The notes: generated by a model not told the origin, from the sequence alone. A stretch of 64,000 nucleotides of DNA from Dictyobacter kobayashii (GCF_003967555.1 NZ_BIFS01000001.1:3162001-3226000); one strand, 5' to 3'. Numbered from the stretch's first letter, positions 37,171-47,185 are shown. Translations and numbers: made by a program.

Positions 37171-37929
37171 CTACTCAGGCATGTTGCGAGGTGGTGGCGG
37201 GGCTGGCACAAACTTATAGCCCACACCCCAGACGGTCTGAATATGATGGGGCATGCCTGGAGCCGCCTCTAATTTTTTGCGTAAGGTGCCGATATGCACA
37301 TCAACCGTACGGCCATCACCAAGATAGCTATATCCCCAGACCTGGTTGAGCAAAGATTCGCGTGTAAAGACGCGGTCTGGCGCTGATGCCAGCGCGACCA
37401 GCAGGTCGAATTCTTTAACTGTCAGGGTTATCTGTTTGCCATTGGCGCTGACACGGCGCGAGGGCAGGTTGATCAAGAGTCCACCGAAACGAAGCTCTTC
37501 GCTGGGATCATTGCTGGTTGTCTGCTCTTCTCGGGTAGGTTGGACTTCTGGCTGGTTGCCTGGCGCGCCAGGAGTGCTACGCCGTAAAATGGCCTTGACC
37601 CGGCTGACTAGCTCGCGCGGGCTAAATGGTTTGACCAGGTAATCGTCTGCCCCGGCCTCAAGGCCTGCGATGCGATCATCTTCGCCCTGGCGCGCTGTGA
37701 GCATCAAGATAGGTGTATCGGCCCAGGTACGAATGCGGCGGCAGACTTCCATTCCATCCAGGATGGGGAGCATCAAGTCCAGCACTACCAGATCGGGATG
37801 TTCGCGGGCATGAAGCTCTATGCCTGCGATGCCATCGTTGGCGGCCAGGACTATGTAGCCGGCCTGTTCTAAGTAGAGCCGGATTACCTGTGTGATATTG
37901 GCTTCATCCTCTATGACCAGAATTTTCAT
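37171..37929 (-). CDS. OmpR-family response regulator
   Basis: A 252-residue protein with a receiver domain (VIEDEANI, phospho-Asp in LVVLDLMLPILDG, LVKPFSPRELVSR) and a C-terminal winged helix (LTVKEFDLLVALA, VWGYSYLGDGRTVDVHIGTLRKKLE). A disordered linker of about 25 residues joins them. The gene comes first and the kinase second; transcription may continue from the Nudix gene 34 bases upstream. Confidence 0.95.
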   Translation of the reverse strand: MKILVIEDEANITQVIRLYLEQAGYIVLAANDGIAGIELHAREHPDLVVLDLMLPILDGMEVCRRIRTWADTPILMLTARQGEDDRIAGLEAGADDYLVKPFSPRELVSRVKAILRRSTPGAPGNQPEVQPTREEQTTSNDPSEELRFGGLLINLPSRRVSANGKQITLTVKEFDLLVALASAPDRVFTRESLLNQVWGYSYLGDGRTVDVHIGTLRKKLEAAPGMPHHIQTVWGVGYKFVPAPPPPRNMPE

Positions 37930-37963
37930 ACCTTTATTTTACCTATCACTGATCAAATAAATA

Positions 37964-38566
37964 CTATGAATTTGTAAGATTTTTGTGTGTTTTATTGGAT
38001 TGGTTTGAGGTGGCCAAGTTTTTCGAGGCCATGTAGGCGGCGGCGATCTGGCCCTGGACCGCGAAGGTGCCTTCGTGAATCATTTGGAGCAGTTCCTGGG
38101 GGGTGACGAGCATGTTTTCGATGACCTCGACAGGATCTACTTTTTGTTCACCGGTCTTCTGGATGTTGCGGGCCAGGTACCACCAGATGCGGGTGCGTGC
38201 TCCTGTAGGGTTGGCGTACATATGGGCCAGCAGCTCTATATTTTCGGCTGCTACGCTATAGCCTGTCTCCTCCATAAGTTCACGATGGGCCGTCTGTATG
38301 GGGTCCTCTTTTTCGTGTGGATCGATGCCGCCGGCGGGAAATTCGATTACTTCCATGCCAAGACCGTGTTTATATTGTCGATTCAAAAGGAAGCGTCCAT
38401 CTTCTGTCACTGGAACTACGCCAACCCAACCAAAGTTTTCGATGATGTAGTAATCCTCGATCAATGGACCATTGGGAACGGCTACCTGTTCACAGCGTAC
38501 ACGGAGATAAGGAGAATCGATTAATTGTTTATATGACAGAATTTGCCATGGTTGATGTTCGGCCAC
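37964..38566 (-). CDS. Nudix hydrolase (ADP-ribose pyrophosphatase type)
   Basis: About 200 residues. The Nudix box spans GGIDPHEKEDPIQTAHRELM followed by EETGY, with all metal-binding glutamates. Flanking features (FGWVGVVPVTEDGRFLLNRQ and YANPTGARTRIWWYLA) resemble ADP-ribose pyrophosphatases, so ADP-ribose or another nucleoside diphosphate derivative is the probable substrate. The proposed start is a GTG at 38566 where family similarity begins; the frame is open to 38773. Confidence 0.85.
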   Translation of the reverse strand: MAEHQPWQILSYKQLIDSPYLRVRCEQVAVPNGPLIEDYYIIENFGWVGVVPVTEDGRFLLNRQYKHGLGMEVIEFPAGGIDPHEKEDPIQTAHRELMEETGYSVAAENIELLAHMYANPTGARTRIWWYLARNIQKTGEQKVDPVEVIENMLVTPQELLQMIHEGTFAVQGQIAAAYMASKNLATSNQSNKTHKNLTNS

Positions 38567-38700
38567 TCTCTCTTCTCGCTTTCTTGGTGGGTCTCTACTT
38601 AAATTGTACGACAGAATCATACAAGATGGTATCCCTTTCAATACATAAGAGAGGGTGTGTTGGATTCCTCTGTTTATGGGAAGCGTGTTATTCCTTTGCG

Positions 38701-38784
38701 GCGGGCGCTGCCGCGCCCGCACATTTTTTATTAGTTGTTGTGGGAAATGCTCATTGTGCATTTCCCACAACAACTAATAAAAAA
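38701..38784. repeat. GC hairpin plus 27-bp perfect hairpin
   Basis: GCGGGCGC-TGCC-GCGCCCGC (38701-38720) is followed by an AT-rich perfect 27-bp stem (38724-38750 with 38758-38784, loop TCATTGT). It lies between the Nudix and tlyA genes, both on the minus strand. Confidence 0.8.
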
Positions 38785-38913
38785 GCATGAGTTCCCACGC
38801 GCATGGGCTCAAACTCCAGGAGCATGGAGGTCTGAACGCTCAGAAAGTGTTTGAATGCGCATATACTTCGTACTCTCTGTCCATACGCATTCACACCTGC
38901 GGTGCTCAAAATT

Positions 38914-38999
38914 ATTTTTATAGTGTGATGCAGAAAATGCGCACAGCGCATTTTCTGCATCACACTATAAAAATAGCTCGGGCGCGTCTGCGCACGCCC
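38914..38999. repeat. 29-bp perfect hairpin plus GC hairpin
   Basis: A perfect 29-bp stem (38914-38942 with 38946-38974, loop ACA) is followed by a GC-rich hairpin with arms GGGCG and CGCCC (about 38980-38999). The order is the mirror image of the structure at 38701-38784. Confidence 0.8.
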
Positions 39000-39027
39000 G
39001 CACAGGAGCTATTTGATTCCTGGATTG

Positions 39028-39795
39028 TCAGGGCTGGACAGGCTCTTTGAAGCGCAGCAGGAAGAGGAATTCGCGATTGCCGTCGCGCCCCAGGATTGGC
39101 GAGTCAATCTCTCCACAGACCTGCAGCGGGGTCTGCTCAGAGATCCAGTCGCGTAGTTCTTGTAAGACGCGCTGATGGACCTCTGGATCTTTGATGACGC
39201 CACCTCCACGGTCTACTTCAGCCTTGCCGGCCTCAAACTGGGGCTTGACCAGCGCGGCAATCCAGGTTTCTGAATTATGGGCCAGCAACGGGACGAGGGC
39301 GGGCAATACCAGGCGTAATGAAATGAATGAGACGTCAATAACCGCGCACTGCATTGGTTCTGGTAAGCTGGTCAGGTGGCGAATATTGGTACGTTCCATG
39401 ACCACGACGCGAGGGTCATTGCGCAATTTCCAGGCTAACTGCCCGTGACCAACATCTACCGCATAGACACGGATGGCTCCTCGCTCCAAGAGACACTCGG
39501 TGAAGCCACCAGTTGAAGAGCCAACATCGATGGCGACCTGGCCATCTGGTTGTAATTGGAATGTCTCCAGGGCTTTCTCCAGCTTAAGGCCGCCGCGACT
39601 CACATATTTCAATTCTGGAGCAGTTTCCGCTATACGGCATGGCGCATCCAGTGGCACCAGGGTTCCAGGCTTATCGACCAGGCGATCCCCCACATAGACC
39701 TGGCCGGCCATAATAATGGCACGGGCCCGCTCACGGCTTGGTGCTAAACCAAGTCGTACTAATGCCACATCCAGACGCTCTTTATTGGCTGCCAT
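39028..39795 (-). CDS. tlyA: TlyA-type rRNA 2'-O-methyltransferase (S4 plus FtsJ domains)
   Basis: A 255-residue protein. The S4 RNA-binding domain (RLDVALVRLGLAPSRERARA, then GQVYVGDRLVDKPG) precedes an FtsJ-like methyltransferase with the SAM motif AIDVGSSTGGFTECLLERGA, AVDVGHGQLAWKL and the catalytic-site VIDVSFISLR and ALVKPQFE. TlyA methylates 16S and 23S rRNA and is often called hemolysin. It starts 26 bases after the ROK gene. Confidence 0.94.
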   Translation of the reverse strand: MAANKERLDVALVRLGLAPSRERARAIIMAGQVYVGDRLVDKPGTLVPLDAPCRIAETAPELKYVSRGGLKLEKALETFQLQPDGQVAIDVGSSTGGFTECLLERGAIRVYAVDVGHGQLAWKLRNDPRVVVMERTNIRHLTSLPEPMQCAVIDVSFISLRLVLPALVPLLAHNSETWIAALVKPQFEAGKAEVDRGGGVIKDPEVHQRVLQELRDWISEQTPLQVCGEIDSPILGRDGNREFLFLLRFKEPVQP

Positions 39796-39821
39796 GTTTC
39801 TTTTTACTGCCCCTCTAAATC

Positions 39822-40892
39822 TTAATGGTTATAGTATGATAATGCGCCGGCCCCTACCAATCCGACATCTGACCCCAGCTCAGCCATCACAATCTTAACA
39901 GACTCGGCTGGAACCCTCATCGCACGTTCTTTAAGAATCCGTCTGGCCGGTGCCAGCAAGGGCTCCCCCATTTGAACGACTCCGCCCCTAAAACGATGAG
40001 CTCCGGATTGAAAATATGGACGATGTTGATCAGCCCGACACCAATACCTTCAGCGGCACCAGAGATGATCTCGCGTGCCTCAGCAATGCCAGCCTGAGCG
40101 GCCTGCGCTACCATACGAGCATTGATATGCAACGCATTTTTTTGAGCTCGCTTCACATCCGTCGGCGTATCCGCATCGGCTACAGGTTCCTGGTGGGCCA
40201 GCGCAAAATTGAGCAGTCCCTCACCACGCCCCATGGCAATTAATTCATGGGCGCGGCGGGCAATCGCCGTACCCGAAGAAATACTTTCCCAGCACCCAAT
40301 ATTACCACAGTTGCAGCGTGGCCCGCGCCAATCGATCGTCATATGGCCAAGTTCGGCCGCGGTCCCAGATATACCTTCAATGATGCGACCCCCGGTCACA
40401 ACGCCGCCGCCGATGCCGGTGCTGATTGTAACATAGACCACCTCATCGCTACCGCGACCAGCGCCAAACATAAATTCGCCGAGCGCAGCCGCATTGGCAT
40501 CGTTTTCAATGAAGATCGGCAGATTAAAGCGCTCATTAAAAATACTACGTAAAGGAACGTCAATCCAACCGGGGAGATTTGGCGGAGAGAAGACGACACC
40601 TGTATTGCTGTTAAGTGGGCCAGGGGCTCCGATACCGATGCCGGGAAATCTCATCCAATGTCACATGGGCCTCTTGCAATGCCTGGTAAATCGAATCATA
40701 CATGCGTGGGATTACACGATCAGGGGAAGGATTTTCTCCCGTCAATAATCCTACGCGTGACAATAACTTTGCCCCTTGCAGGACCGCGGTACGAATCTGT
40801 GTACCACCGAGATCGAGTCCAATAACCAGAGGGAGATCTGCAGTGTTACTCCATTTGGAAGATTGGATCAGCTCTGTTTGTTGGTCGTTCAT
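39822..40892 (-). CDS. ROK-family glucokinase-like sugar kinase, two frameshifts
   Basis: The ATP site is VIGLDLGGTQIRTAVLQG, the sugar site includes IENDANAAALGE, and the zinc motif is CNCGNIGCWES; STGIGGGVV completes the ROK signature. The frame breaks near 40643-40645, where DEISGIGIGAPGPL is restored by removing one C on the coding strand, and at 39985-39988, where one more G restores LGGGVVQMGEPLLAPARRIL. The end SYYNH is at a TAA at 39822-39824. The protein is then about 356 residues. ROK kinases with the CxCGxxGCxE motif phosphorylate glucose or related sugars; the exact substrate is inferred. Confidence 0.88.
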
Positions 40893-41237
40893 GACTTTTA
40901 TTGCTCCGGTTGAATTTTCTTACCCTAGATGATACTGCATTTCACCCGACTGAACAAGATAGGTCAGGCGCGGGTATTGTTATATAAACGCCCATCAGAG
41001 CAAGGGTGGCTAAGGTTTGCAACCATGTAGCGATGTAGCAAGCATATGAGTACTTTCCGTTGATCCATTTGTTTGAATTTGCTGTCCCAATAAACTGATA
41101 CGCTGGCGTTTAATATGCAAGAATGAGCCCATGGCCACATATGCATGGTGGCGTTCCAGCCGCATCTATGTATGCCCGCTCTGATGGCAGGAGCAGATAT
41201 TTAGCATGTCGTTGTCGCAACAAAAAAGGAGCAGGAT
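40893..41237. other. Divergent intergenic region
   Basis: About 345 bases between the divergent ROK gene and the small membrane protein gene. I see nothing beyond the AAAAGGAG ribosome site at its right end. Confidence 0.35.
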
Positions 41238-41621
41238 ATGACACCAACTCAAAGCCAGCAATTTACAACTGCCGTATCAGCATACTTAGCAATCATCGGA
41301 ATTATCTCACTCATTTCTATTGTAATTGCTCTAATTATCTGGTGGAGAATCTTCTCTAAGGCTGGCTATAGCGGCGCCATGAGTATCTTGATGCTTGTCC
41401 CAATTGCTAACCTGGTGGCCATCTGCATTCTGGCATTTGGCGAATGGCCTATCCAGCGCGAGCTGAACATGTTACGCCAGCAGGTACGATCCATGCCACA
41501 ATATCCACCGGTTAATCCCCAGGGGCCGCAATATCCACCGGTTAATCCCCAGGGGCCGCAATTCAATCCCCAGGCGCCTGGCCAGAACTTCCAATCGGGA
41601 CCACAGTATCCCCGCTATTAA
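41238..41621 (+). CDS. Small membrane protein with Pro/Gln repeats
   Basis: A 127-residue protein with two hydrophobic segments (about 13-37 and 45-65; AYLAIIGIISLISIVIALII and MSILMLVPIANLVAICILAF) connected by WWRIFSKAGYSG, as in DUF5684-like proteins. The cytosolic tail holds a QYPPVNPQGP decapeptide twice in a row and further PQ-rich sequence. AAAAGGAG lies 7 bases before the ATG. Function unknown. Confidence 0.75.
   Translation: MTPTQSQQFTTAVSAYLAIIGIISLISIVIALIIWWRIFSKAGYSGAMSILMLVPIANLVAICILAFGEWPIQRELNMLRQQVRSMPQYPPVNPQGPQYPPVNPQGPQFNPQAPGQNFQSGPQYPRY
41499..41558 (+). repeat. 30-bp tandem repeat inside the small membrane protein gene
   Basis: Two identical 30-base units encode the decapeptide repeat. 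Exact identity points to a recent duplication. Confidence 0.85.
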
Positions 41622-41640
41622 ATTGGATTATATATTAACC

Positions 41641-41675
41641 AGAGAGGAAGCCAGCAAAGCTTCCTCTCTTTTTTG
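41641..41675 (+). terminator. Terminator after the small membrane protein gene
   Basis: AGAGAGGAAGC (41641-41651), a 7-nt loop, GCTTCCTCTCT (41659-41669), then TTTTTG. Confidence 0.9.
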
Positions 41676-41701
41676 TGTAAGCGTATTGCGGATGGTGTTG
41701 C

Positions 41702-41953
41702 TTAGAGGTTCGCGCTATCACTGCGCATAATGAGGATTATACTGGCGATGCCGAGTAGAAAAAGGACCAGGGAGGTCCAGCCTGAGATCTGAGCTGCTTT
41801 CAAATCATTGCCGGTCGCCGTACCAAGGATGACCTGTGACAGCTGGTAAGCGCTTAGAGCCAGGAAGAAAATAGTAATGAGGGCACTCGGGATAAGCAGG
41901 CGTATTTTTTTACCCATCGCGTTGCCTTTCAAATAAATTGCTGGTGAAGTCAT
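41702..41953 (-). CDS. Small two-helix membrane protein
   Basis: An 83-residue protein with two membrane segments (LLIPSALITIFFLALSAYQL and GWTSLVLFLLGIASIILIMR). No conserved motif recognised. Start uncertain between 41953 and an internal ATG at 41917, both with plausible ribosome sites. Confidence 0.6.
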   Translation of the reverse strand: MTSPAIYLKGNAMGKKIRLLIPSALITIFFLALSAYQLSQVILGTATGNDLKAAQISGWTSLVLFLLGIASIILIMRSDSANL

Positions 41954-42184
41954 ATTCTTACCTTCAAAATGTACTCCTCATGTTATACAGCGATGATTTC
42001 TATTTATGAATGAAATAGTTCACAGTTTTCTGTGGATATAATACGTTTGATCAAGGGGTGATGGATACTATATGTTTCCTTTTTAGTTTTCGTGCGGGGT
42101 GGCTTTTCTGTTCTTAGTGTTAAGACGTATGGTGGCGAGTTTTATAAAAAGATGAAGTGTGGTCCAGAGAAAGCATGGATAAAG

Positions 42185-42226
42185 AAGCTAATGGACCTGG
42201 AGCAGTATTCCAGGTCCATTAGCTTG
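42185..42226. terminator. Hairpin downstream of the Yip1 gene
   Basis: A 16-17 bp stem (42185-42200 with 42210-42225), just past the stop of the minus-strand Yip1 gene, without a long T-run. Confidence 0.65.
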
Positions 42227-42246
42227 CTGTGTGATGTCAGCCCATT

Positions 42247-42960
42247 TTAATGCAAGCCAGGGAGACTACTGGAGAGGTAGTGGGCGAGCGCGATGACCAG
42301 GCCAAAGACGGCGAGAATGCCAATGATGTAGGGGACGGCCACGGCTATGATGGCCTTGTCGCGATCAATGTTATGCACTCCCCGCACGACAAACACGTTG
42401 ATGACCACACCATAACAGAATACTAGCAGGGTGATCAAAGGAGCAAAGAAGAGCGTCGAGAAATGGAAGGCGACAAAGAGAGTGATGATGACGCCACCGA
42501 TAAAGCTCAGCGGTACCAGGTAGAGGAGCATACTGAATGCATGTCCTACATAATGCCCATTGCCCTTAAAGAAGCGCGCTACAAGGTATTGTAGTGAGAC
42601 CTCGATCAAAAAAAGTAACGGTACAAAAATAACCTTGAGTATGAAGGCTCCAATGGTTGCTCCTACCGTGATTACGCTCAAGAGGCCAAAGATGAGGTTT
42701 GAGTGGGTATCAACCCCGGTAGAGGTATCGCGGAAGAGGCTTCTTAGTAGCCCCATTACCACCGGTATTAATAGAAGTACTGCCAGTTGAATCCAGACCA
42801 ACTTCCAACTGGCATATTCAGCCGCTCTGGCAAAGGTGCGGGCCGAAGGCCGTGTAATCGCTTTGATATAGAAGAATGGCAACCTGCGTATTGGATGCGG
42901 TGCCGGGCCGAGCGTCTGGGCATGTGCTGCTTGAGCATGTTGTTGAGAATTCCACCTCAT
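42247..42960 (-). CDS. Yip1-domain membrane protein
   Basis: A 237-residue protein with a soluble 50-residue N-terminus and five predicted membrane helices. The opening PSARTFARAAEYASWKLVWI and the arrangement of the helices match the Yip1/YIP-like family found in many bacteria. Its role in bacteria is not established. Start ATG at 42960. Confidence 0.75.
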   Translation of the reverse strand: MRWNSQQHAQAAHAQTLGPAPHPIRRLPFFYIKAITRPSARTFARAAEYASWKLVWIQLAVLLLIPVVMGLLRSLFRDTSTGVDTHSNLIFGLLSVITVGATIGAFILKVIFVPLLFLIEVSLQYLVARFFKGNGHYVGHAFSMLLYLVPLSFIGGVIITLFVAFHFSTLFFAPLITLLVFCYGVVINVFVVRGVHNIDRDKAIIAVAVPYIIGILAVFGLVIALAHYLSSSLPGLH

Positions 42961-43200
42961 GGTTTTTACCTCTTCTCATGCATATTCACAGTTGAGATTT
43001 TCTAAGCAAGCGAACGGTAGTATCATACCCAAATTATAAGAAATGTGCAAATACAAATGAGATGAGAATAGTTGTGATTAGATGAATTGCTGAAATTGAT
43101 CGGCAAGAGTGGGGGAATATAGCCTCTGAATGTGTGCGCAAAGGCGCGCGAGCTGTTTATATAAGGTGTACCTTGTTTTAGTGGAGCAGGATACAAAAAA

Positions 43201-43648
43201 TTACCTCAGTTGATCGCTATCCATCAAGATAGTGACGGGTCCGGTGTTGACCAGTGACACATCCATATCGGCGCCAAAGATACCGCCCTGGACACTGATG
43301 CCGTGGGTGGCGATAGCCTGTTTAAAGCGTTCAACCAGGGGTTCAGCCAGAGCGGGAGGAGCGGCCGAGGTGAAACTAGGACGGCGACCTTTACGGATAT
43401 CTGCATAGAGGGTAAATTGAGAGACCACCAGCACGGCTCCCTGGATATCCAGCAGTGAGAGGTTCATTTTGCCCTCGGCATCTTCAAAGACGCGCAGATG
43501 TACCAGCTTTTCGTAACTGTGTGACTTGAGCCTCTCCATCCTCAGGGCCAATGCCGAGCAGGACAAGAAATCCCTGTTCGATCTCGCCCACGATTCGCTC
43601 TTCCACACTAACACTGGCGCGCTTCACGCGCTGTACTACTGCTCTCAC
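43201..43648 (-). CDS. dtd: D-aminoacyl-tRNA deacylase, one frameshift
   Basis: Hydrolyses D-amino acids mischarged on tRNA. Begins [21 protein letters not shown] from a GTG at 43648; after a frame break near 43511-43515 the protein continues with [29 protein letters not shown] (active-site region) and [14 protein letters not shown] (the cross-subunit Gly-Pro area appears as TGPVT). Total about 149 residues, the family norm. The break can be repaired by a CG dinucleotide in TTACG(CG)AAAAG. The GTG overlaps the acpS stop (GTGA). Confidence 0.88.
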
Positions 43649-44198
43649 TCGTCCTGGTTTCCTGTTTCTAATTCTACTGATGGATTAGCAGTTGAAATAG
43701 GGGAGGCCTGGATGGCAACCGCGATAGCGATTGAGAATTGAGCCAGATCGGCCATGCTGACATCAAAAGCATTCAAACCCAGATTTCGGCACGTTTTTTG
43801 GCGTTACCATGCAAGCGCACAGAAGGGCGACCACTGCGCAAGTGTACGACCTCCATCTCGCGCCAACCCACGCCACGAATACCAGTGCCCAGAGCCTTAC
43901 TAATGGCCTCTTTAACCGCAAAGCGGCCCGCGAGCCGCGAAATTTTGCCACGGCTCTGGGCCACCTCTTGTTCTGTAAAGACGCGTTTCAGAAAGCGCTC
44001 GCCATGTCGTTCATAGACCTTGCGAATGCGCTCCACCTCAATGATGTCTACGCCGACTGCCACATTGACACCCTGCGTAGGATGCAGAGATGTGGGAAGA
44101 CCAGCCACACCAGTTGGCCCGAACAGCCAATCTGGTATAGGTCTATCTGCCTGGTGTACCAGTGGAGTAAACAGTAGTGGCTGACCTTCTTCATTCAT
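43645..44198 (-). CDS. acpS: Holo-[acyl-carrier-protein] synthase, one frameshift
   Basis: Transfers phosphopantetheine from CoA to acyl carrier protein. VAVGVDIIEVERIRK (metal Asp), LAGRFAVKEAISKALG (catalytic Glu/Lys) and EVVHLRSGRPSVRLHG are canonical. Near 43784 the frame breaks; the expected C-terminus LGLNAFDVSMADLAQFSIAIAVA continues in another frame to a TGA at 43645-43647, and one extra A restores it. The ATG at 44198 gives an unusual 45-residue N-terminal extension; a GTG at 44063 would give the normal start. Confidence 0.87.
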
Positions 44199-44219
44199 TG
44201 TTGCAATAACTCCGTTAAA

Positions 44220-45635
44220 TTAGCTCTCGCTAGCAATCAAGGATTCCTGAACCATTTCTTCAGGAAGCTTGCTGGTGGTATCCGCTGCTGGCAAGACTGA
44301 TGGTGCAGGATTGGTAGCACGACCCATACCACGATAAACGAAACCATAGCGGTTCATCTCAGATGGCTCGTAGATATTACGACCATCGATCAGGATCGGG
44401 CGGTGCATCGCTCCACGAATCTTCTGCATATTTAACGATTTGAACTCATTCCATTCTGTCACAACCACCAGAGCATCGACCTGTTCGGCCACTTCATAAG
44501 GGGTCTTGCAGAAAGTAACATCGTTCAAATCTACATGCTCGCGTTCCAGTGCTTCGCGACCAGTCTCTGTAGCAACAGGATCATAGACGCGAACGTGAGC
44601 GCCCTGGCTGGTTACCCAGTGAATGATATCGACTGCAGGAGCTTCACGCATATCATCAGTATTAGGTTTGAAAGCTAGACCCAGGATACCAATGGTCGTG
44701 CCACGCAGTGAGCCGAGCATATTGGTCAGTTTTGAGACCACCAGGCGGCGCTGATCATGGTTGATGTCCATTACGGCGCGCAGCATCTGAGGATGCAAGC
44801 CAGCCTCATCGGCCATATGTGCCAGAGCACGAACGTCTTTGGGGAAACAGCTACCGCCATAGCCCAGACCTGCATCCAGGAAGGCATGGCCGATACGCTT
44901 GTCATAGCCCATACCGATGGCAACCTGTTTTACATCAGCACCCAGGCGCTCGCAGATCTGAGCCATCTCATTAATAAATGAGATTTTGGTGGCCAGGAAA
45001 GCATTGGATGCATATTTGATCATCTCAGCGGTATAGAGATCGGTGATCACAAATGGTGCGCGCAACTGTAGATACAGGCGAGCAACCTTATGGGCGGCCT
45101 CAGGCTCCGATGAACCCAGCACAATACGGTCAGGATTCTGGAAGTCCAGGAGAGCGGCACCCTCGCGCAAGAACTCGGGATTAGAAACGACCGAGAAACT
45201 CGCGTCAGAGGACTTCAGATTATTGCTGATCACACGAGAAACGACATCGCCACTACCGACTGGAACTGTACTCTTATTAATAACGATAGCATAGTGATCG
45301 AGATTTTCAGCAATACTGCGTGCAGCACTTTCAACATAGCGCATATCGGCCCCGCCCTGATTATTGCCAGTGGGGGTATTGACCGCAATAAAGATAAATT
45401 CGCTATTTTCGAGGCCCTCAGGATAACTGGTTGTAAAACGCAGGCGACCAGCATGTACGTTGCGCTCTACCATCTCCTCCAGGCCGGGCTCATAGATTGG
45501 GAGGATACCCTTATTTAATCGATCAATTTTTTCCTGAACAATATCAACGCAGGTGACTGTATTGCCTAGATCGGCCAGGCACGTGCCCGTTACCAGGCCT
45601 ACGTAGCCTGTTCCAATTACACAGATAACTGACAC
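44220..45635 (-). CDS. ugd: UDP-glucose 6-dehydrogenase
   Basis: A 471-residue enzyme that oxidises UDP-glucose to UDP-glucuronate with two NAD+, for capsule or wall polysaccharide. The Rossmann motif [19 protein letters not shown] starts the protein; the catalytic Cys is in [14 protein letters not shown], with the central domain [21 protein letters not shown] and C-terminal [16 protein letters not shown]. The last 45 residues are a variable tail. It begins 4 bases after the MBL hydrolase gene. Confidence 0.96.
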   Translation of the reverse strand: MSVICVIGTGYVGLVTGTCLADLGNTVTCVDIVQEKIDRLNKGILPIYEPGLEEMVERNVHAGRLRFTTSYPEGLENSEFIFIAVNTPTGNNQGGADMRYVESAARSIAENLDHYAIVINKSTVPVGSGDVVSRVISNNLKSSDASFSVVSNPEFLREGAALLDFQNPDRIVLGSSEPEAAHKVARLYLQLRAPFVITDLYTAEMIKYASNAFLATKISFINEMAQICERLGADVKQVAIGMGYDKRIGHAFLDAGLGYGGSCFPKDVRALAHMADEAGLHPQMLRAVMDINHDQRRLVVSKLTNMLGSLRGTTIGILGLAFKPNTDDMREAPAVDIIHWVTSQGAHVRVYDPVATETGREALEREHVDLNDVTFCKTPYEVAEQVDALVVVTEWNEFKSLNMQKIRGAMHRPILIDGRNIYEPSEMNRYGFVYRGMGRATNPAPSVLPAADTTSKLPEEMVQESLIASES

Positions 45636-45639
45636 AATA

Positions 45640-46305
45640 TTACTCCTCTGCAGTTACGAATGGATTTTCATACTTCTCTTCTATAATAGTTGTCGGCTGC
45701 CCGTGACCCGGAAAGACGACCAGCTCATCTTCAAGGGTATATAATTTATTTCGGATCGATTGCTCAATCTGTTCATAGTTCCCTCCTGGAAAATCGGTAC
45801 GCCCAATACTCCGATAGAAGAGGGTATCCCCACTAAAGACACAATAAGGCTGACTGATCAGACAAATACCACCAGGCGTATGCCCTGGCGTATGTATTAC
45901 CTCAAGTTTTAGTGTACCAAATGAAATGGTATCACCTTCTTGAAGTAAGATATCGGGTTTACGTTTGACCAGCGGAACTGGCAATCCGTACTCCTGCGCG
46001 GTTTGTTCATCTGTATAAAGAGGAACATCAGCAGGGTGGATAGCGAGCGGTACTGGATAGACCGCACTAACCGCGTCAATGGCGCAAATATGGTCTATGT
46101 GCCCGTGGGTATTAATAATATACCTGGGAATAAGCTGAAGCTCTTGAATAGCATCAAGAATTTTCTTAGGTTCATCTCCTGGATCGATGATGACTGCCTC
46201 ACGTGTTTCTGGACAGGCATATAAGTAGCAGTTTTCTTCAAACATGCCAACGGTCACACACTTCACAATGGGCGTCTGTTCTGTGTCGTTTGCATTTTCA
46301 GGCAT
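45640..46305 (-). CDS. Metallo-beta-lactamase fold hydrolase (glyoxalase II-like)
   Basis: A 221-residue protein with the metal motif [39 protein letters not shown] and a final PGHGQPTTI. These features resemble the YcbL/glyoxalase II group that hydrolyses thioesters such as S-lactoylglutathione; the actual substrate is unknown. GGAGG precedes the ATG by 10 bases. It is the first gene of the operon with ugd, acpS and dtd. Confidence 0.9.
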   Translation of the reverse strand: MPENANDTEQTPIVKCVTVGMFEENCYLYACPETREAVIIDPGDEPKKILDAIQELQLIPRYIINTHGHIDHICAIDAVSAVYPVPLAIHPADVPLYTDEQTAQEYGLPVPLVKRKPDILLQEGDTISFGTLKLEVIHTPGHTPGGICLISQPYCVFSGDTLFYRSIGRTDFPGGNYEQIEQSIRNKLYTLEDELVVFPGHGQPTTIIEEKYENPFVTAEE

Positions 46306-46775
46306 GCTGTGTGTTCCTCCTAGCCCTCAGGCGACATAACACTGAGAGACATTATAGCATAGCTTCTCATCAATCAGGAGTAAGAAAAGGTTTGGCCTGA
46401 TGGTTGATTGACGGCGTTATTCTGGCAAGGTTGACCTTTACAGGTAAGTTGTCAGATAGCCAGAACCATTTTGGCAGGCTGCCAGATTTCCTTCCACGTT
46501 GACAGTACTTATGTACTTCCTGTTTGTATCGGACGAGTGAGCCAGATGTAAAGTTTCACTCACCGGCTACTAATGACTTTCTAGTCATCATAGCAGGCGC
46601 TTAACAGTAATCTGAAAATGCCATTTATTCTGTAGCTAGTTACACCGGAATTCTTTCAGGCAGGCGTGTCTGCAATTAAGAACGCTTTATTCCACAAAAA
46701 ATAATGCGCTATAGCAGTTAATTGCTATTAGATACTTAAAAAGTATTCTAAAAAGACAAATTTATTGCTCTCCGT
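46306..46775. other. Intergenic region left of the hairpin cluster
   Basis: About 470 bases with no gene. It contains the region from which the minus-strand operon must start. An imperfect GTGAG...CTCAC hairpin lies near 46540-46563. Confidence 0.35.
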
Positions 46776-47017
46776 CCTTCGCCGGAAGGGGGGAGGGTTG
46801 CGAGGGCACCTCGCGCTCCGTCAGGTGCTGCCGCCCCTGCCCCCACCTTCGCCGGAAGGGAGGGTTGCGAGGGCACCTCGCGCTCCGGCCATGGGACACG
46901 CGTCACCTAGTACCCCTTGTGGGTAGCCAACCATTTTTCATGGAGGAGTAAGTTGGCGACCGCAGTCGCCAACTTACTCCTCCAAAACTTCTGGTTGCGC
47001 GCCGCAGGCGCGCAACC
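46776..47017. repeat. Cluster of hairpin repeats
   Basis: Two direct copies of a 42-45 base unit (46776-46820 and 46846-46887), each made of two hairpins: CCTTC-GCCG-GAAGG and GCGAGG-GCA-CCTCGC. Then come a perfect 19-bp stem (46942-46960 with 46965-46983, loop CGCA) and an 11-bp GC stem (46993-47003 with 47007-47017, loop GCA). The order 'long stem with CGCA loop, then GC stem with GCA loop' is the same as inside the element at 5424-5590, but the stem sequences differ. Confidence 0.75.
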
Positions 47018-47185
47018 GGGGGAATAAACCCTCACATCCAGGCGATTGAAGAGGGAGAATGTGGACGAAATGGAATATGTGAGGTAGAATGAGAACTACA
47101 AGGAACTTCCTTCATTATCCTGTGTCTTGGTGCCGCATGAGCGCCCCAATTGGCAGCTGTCAGCTCAGGAGGAGTAGAAGAAAGC

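Noticed and set aside
41499..41558. Start of a CRISPR-like repeat array
   Set aside because: Only two abutting identical units without spacers, inside a coding region and in frame.
46776..46887. CRISPR array
   Set aside because: Two GC-rich hairpin units only, no regular spacers and no cas genes nearby.
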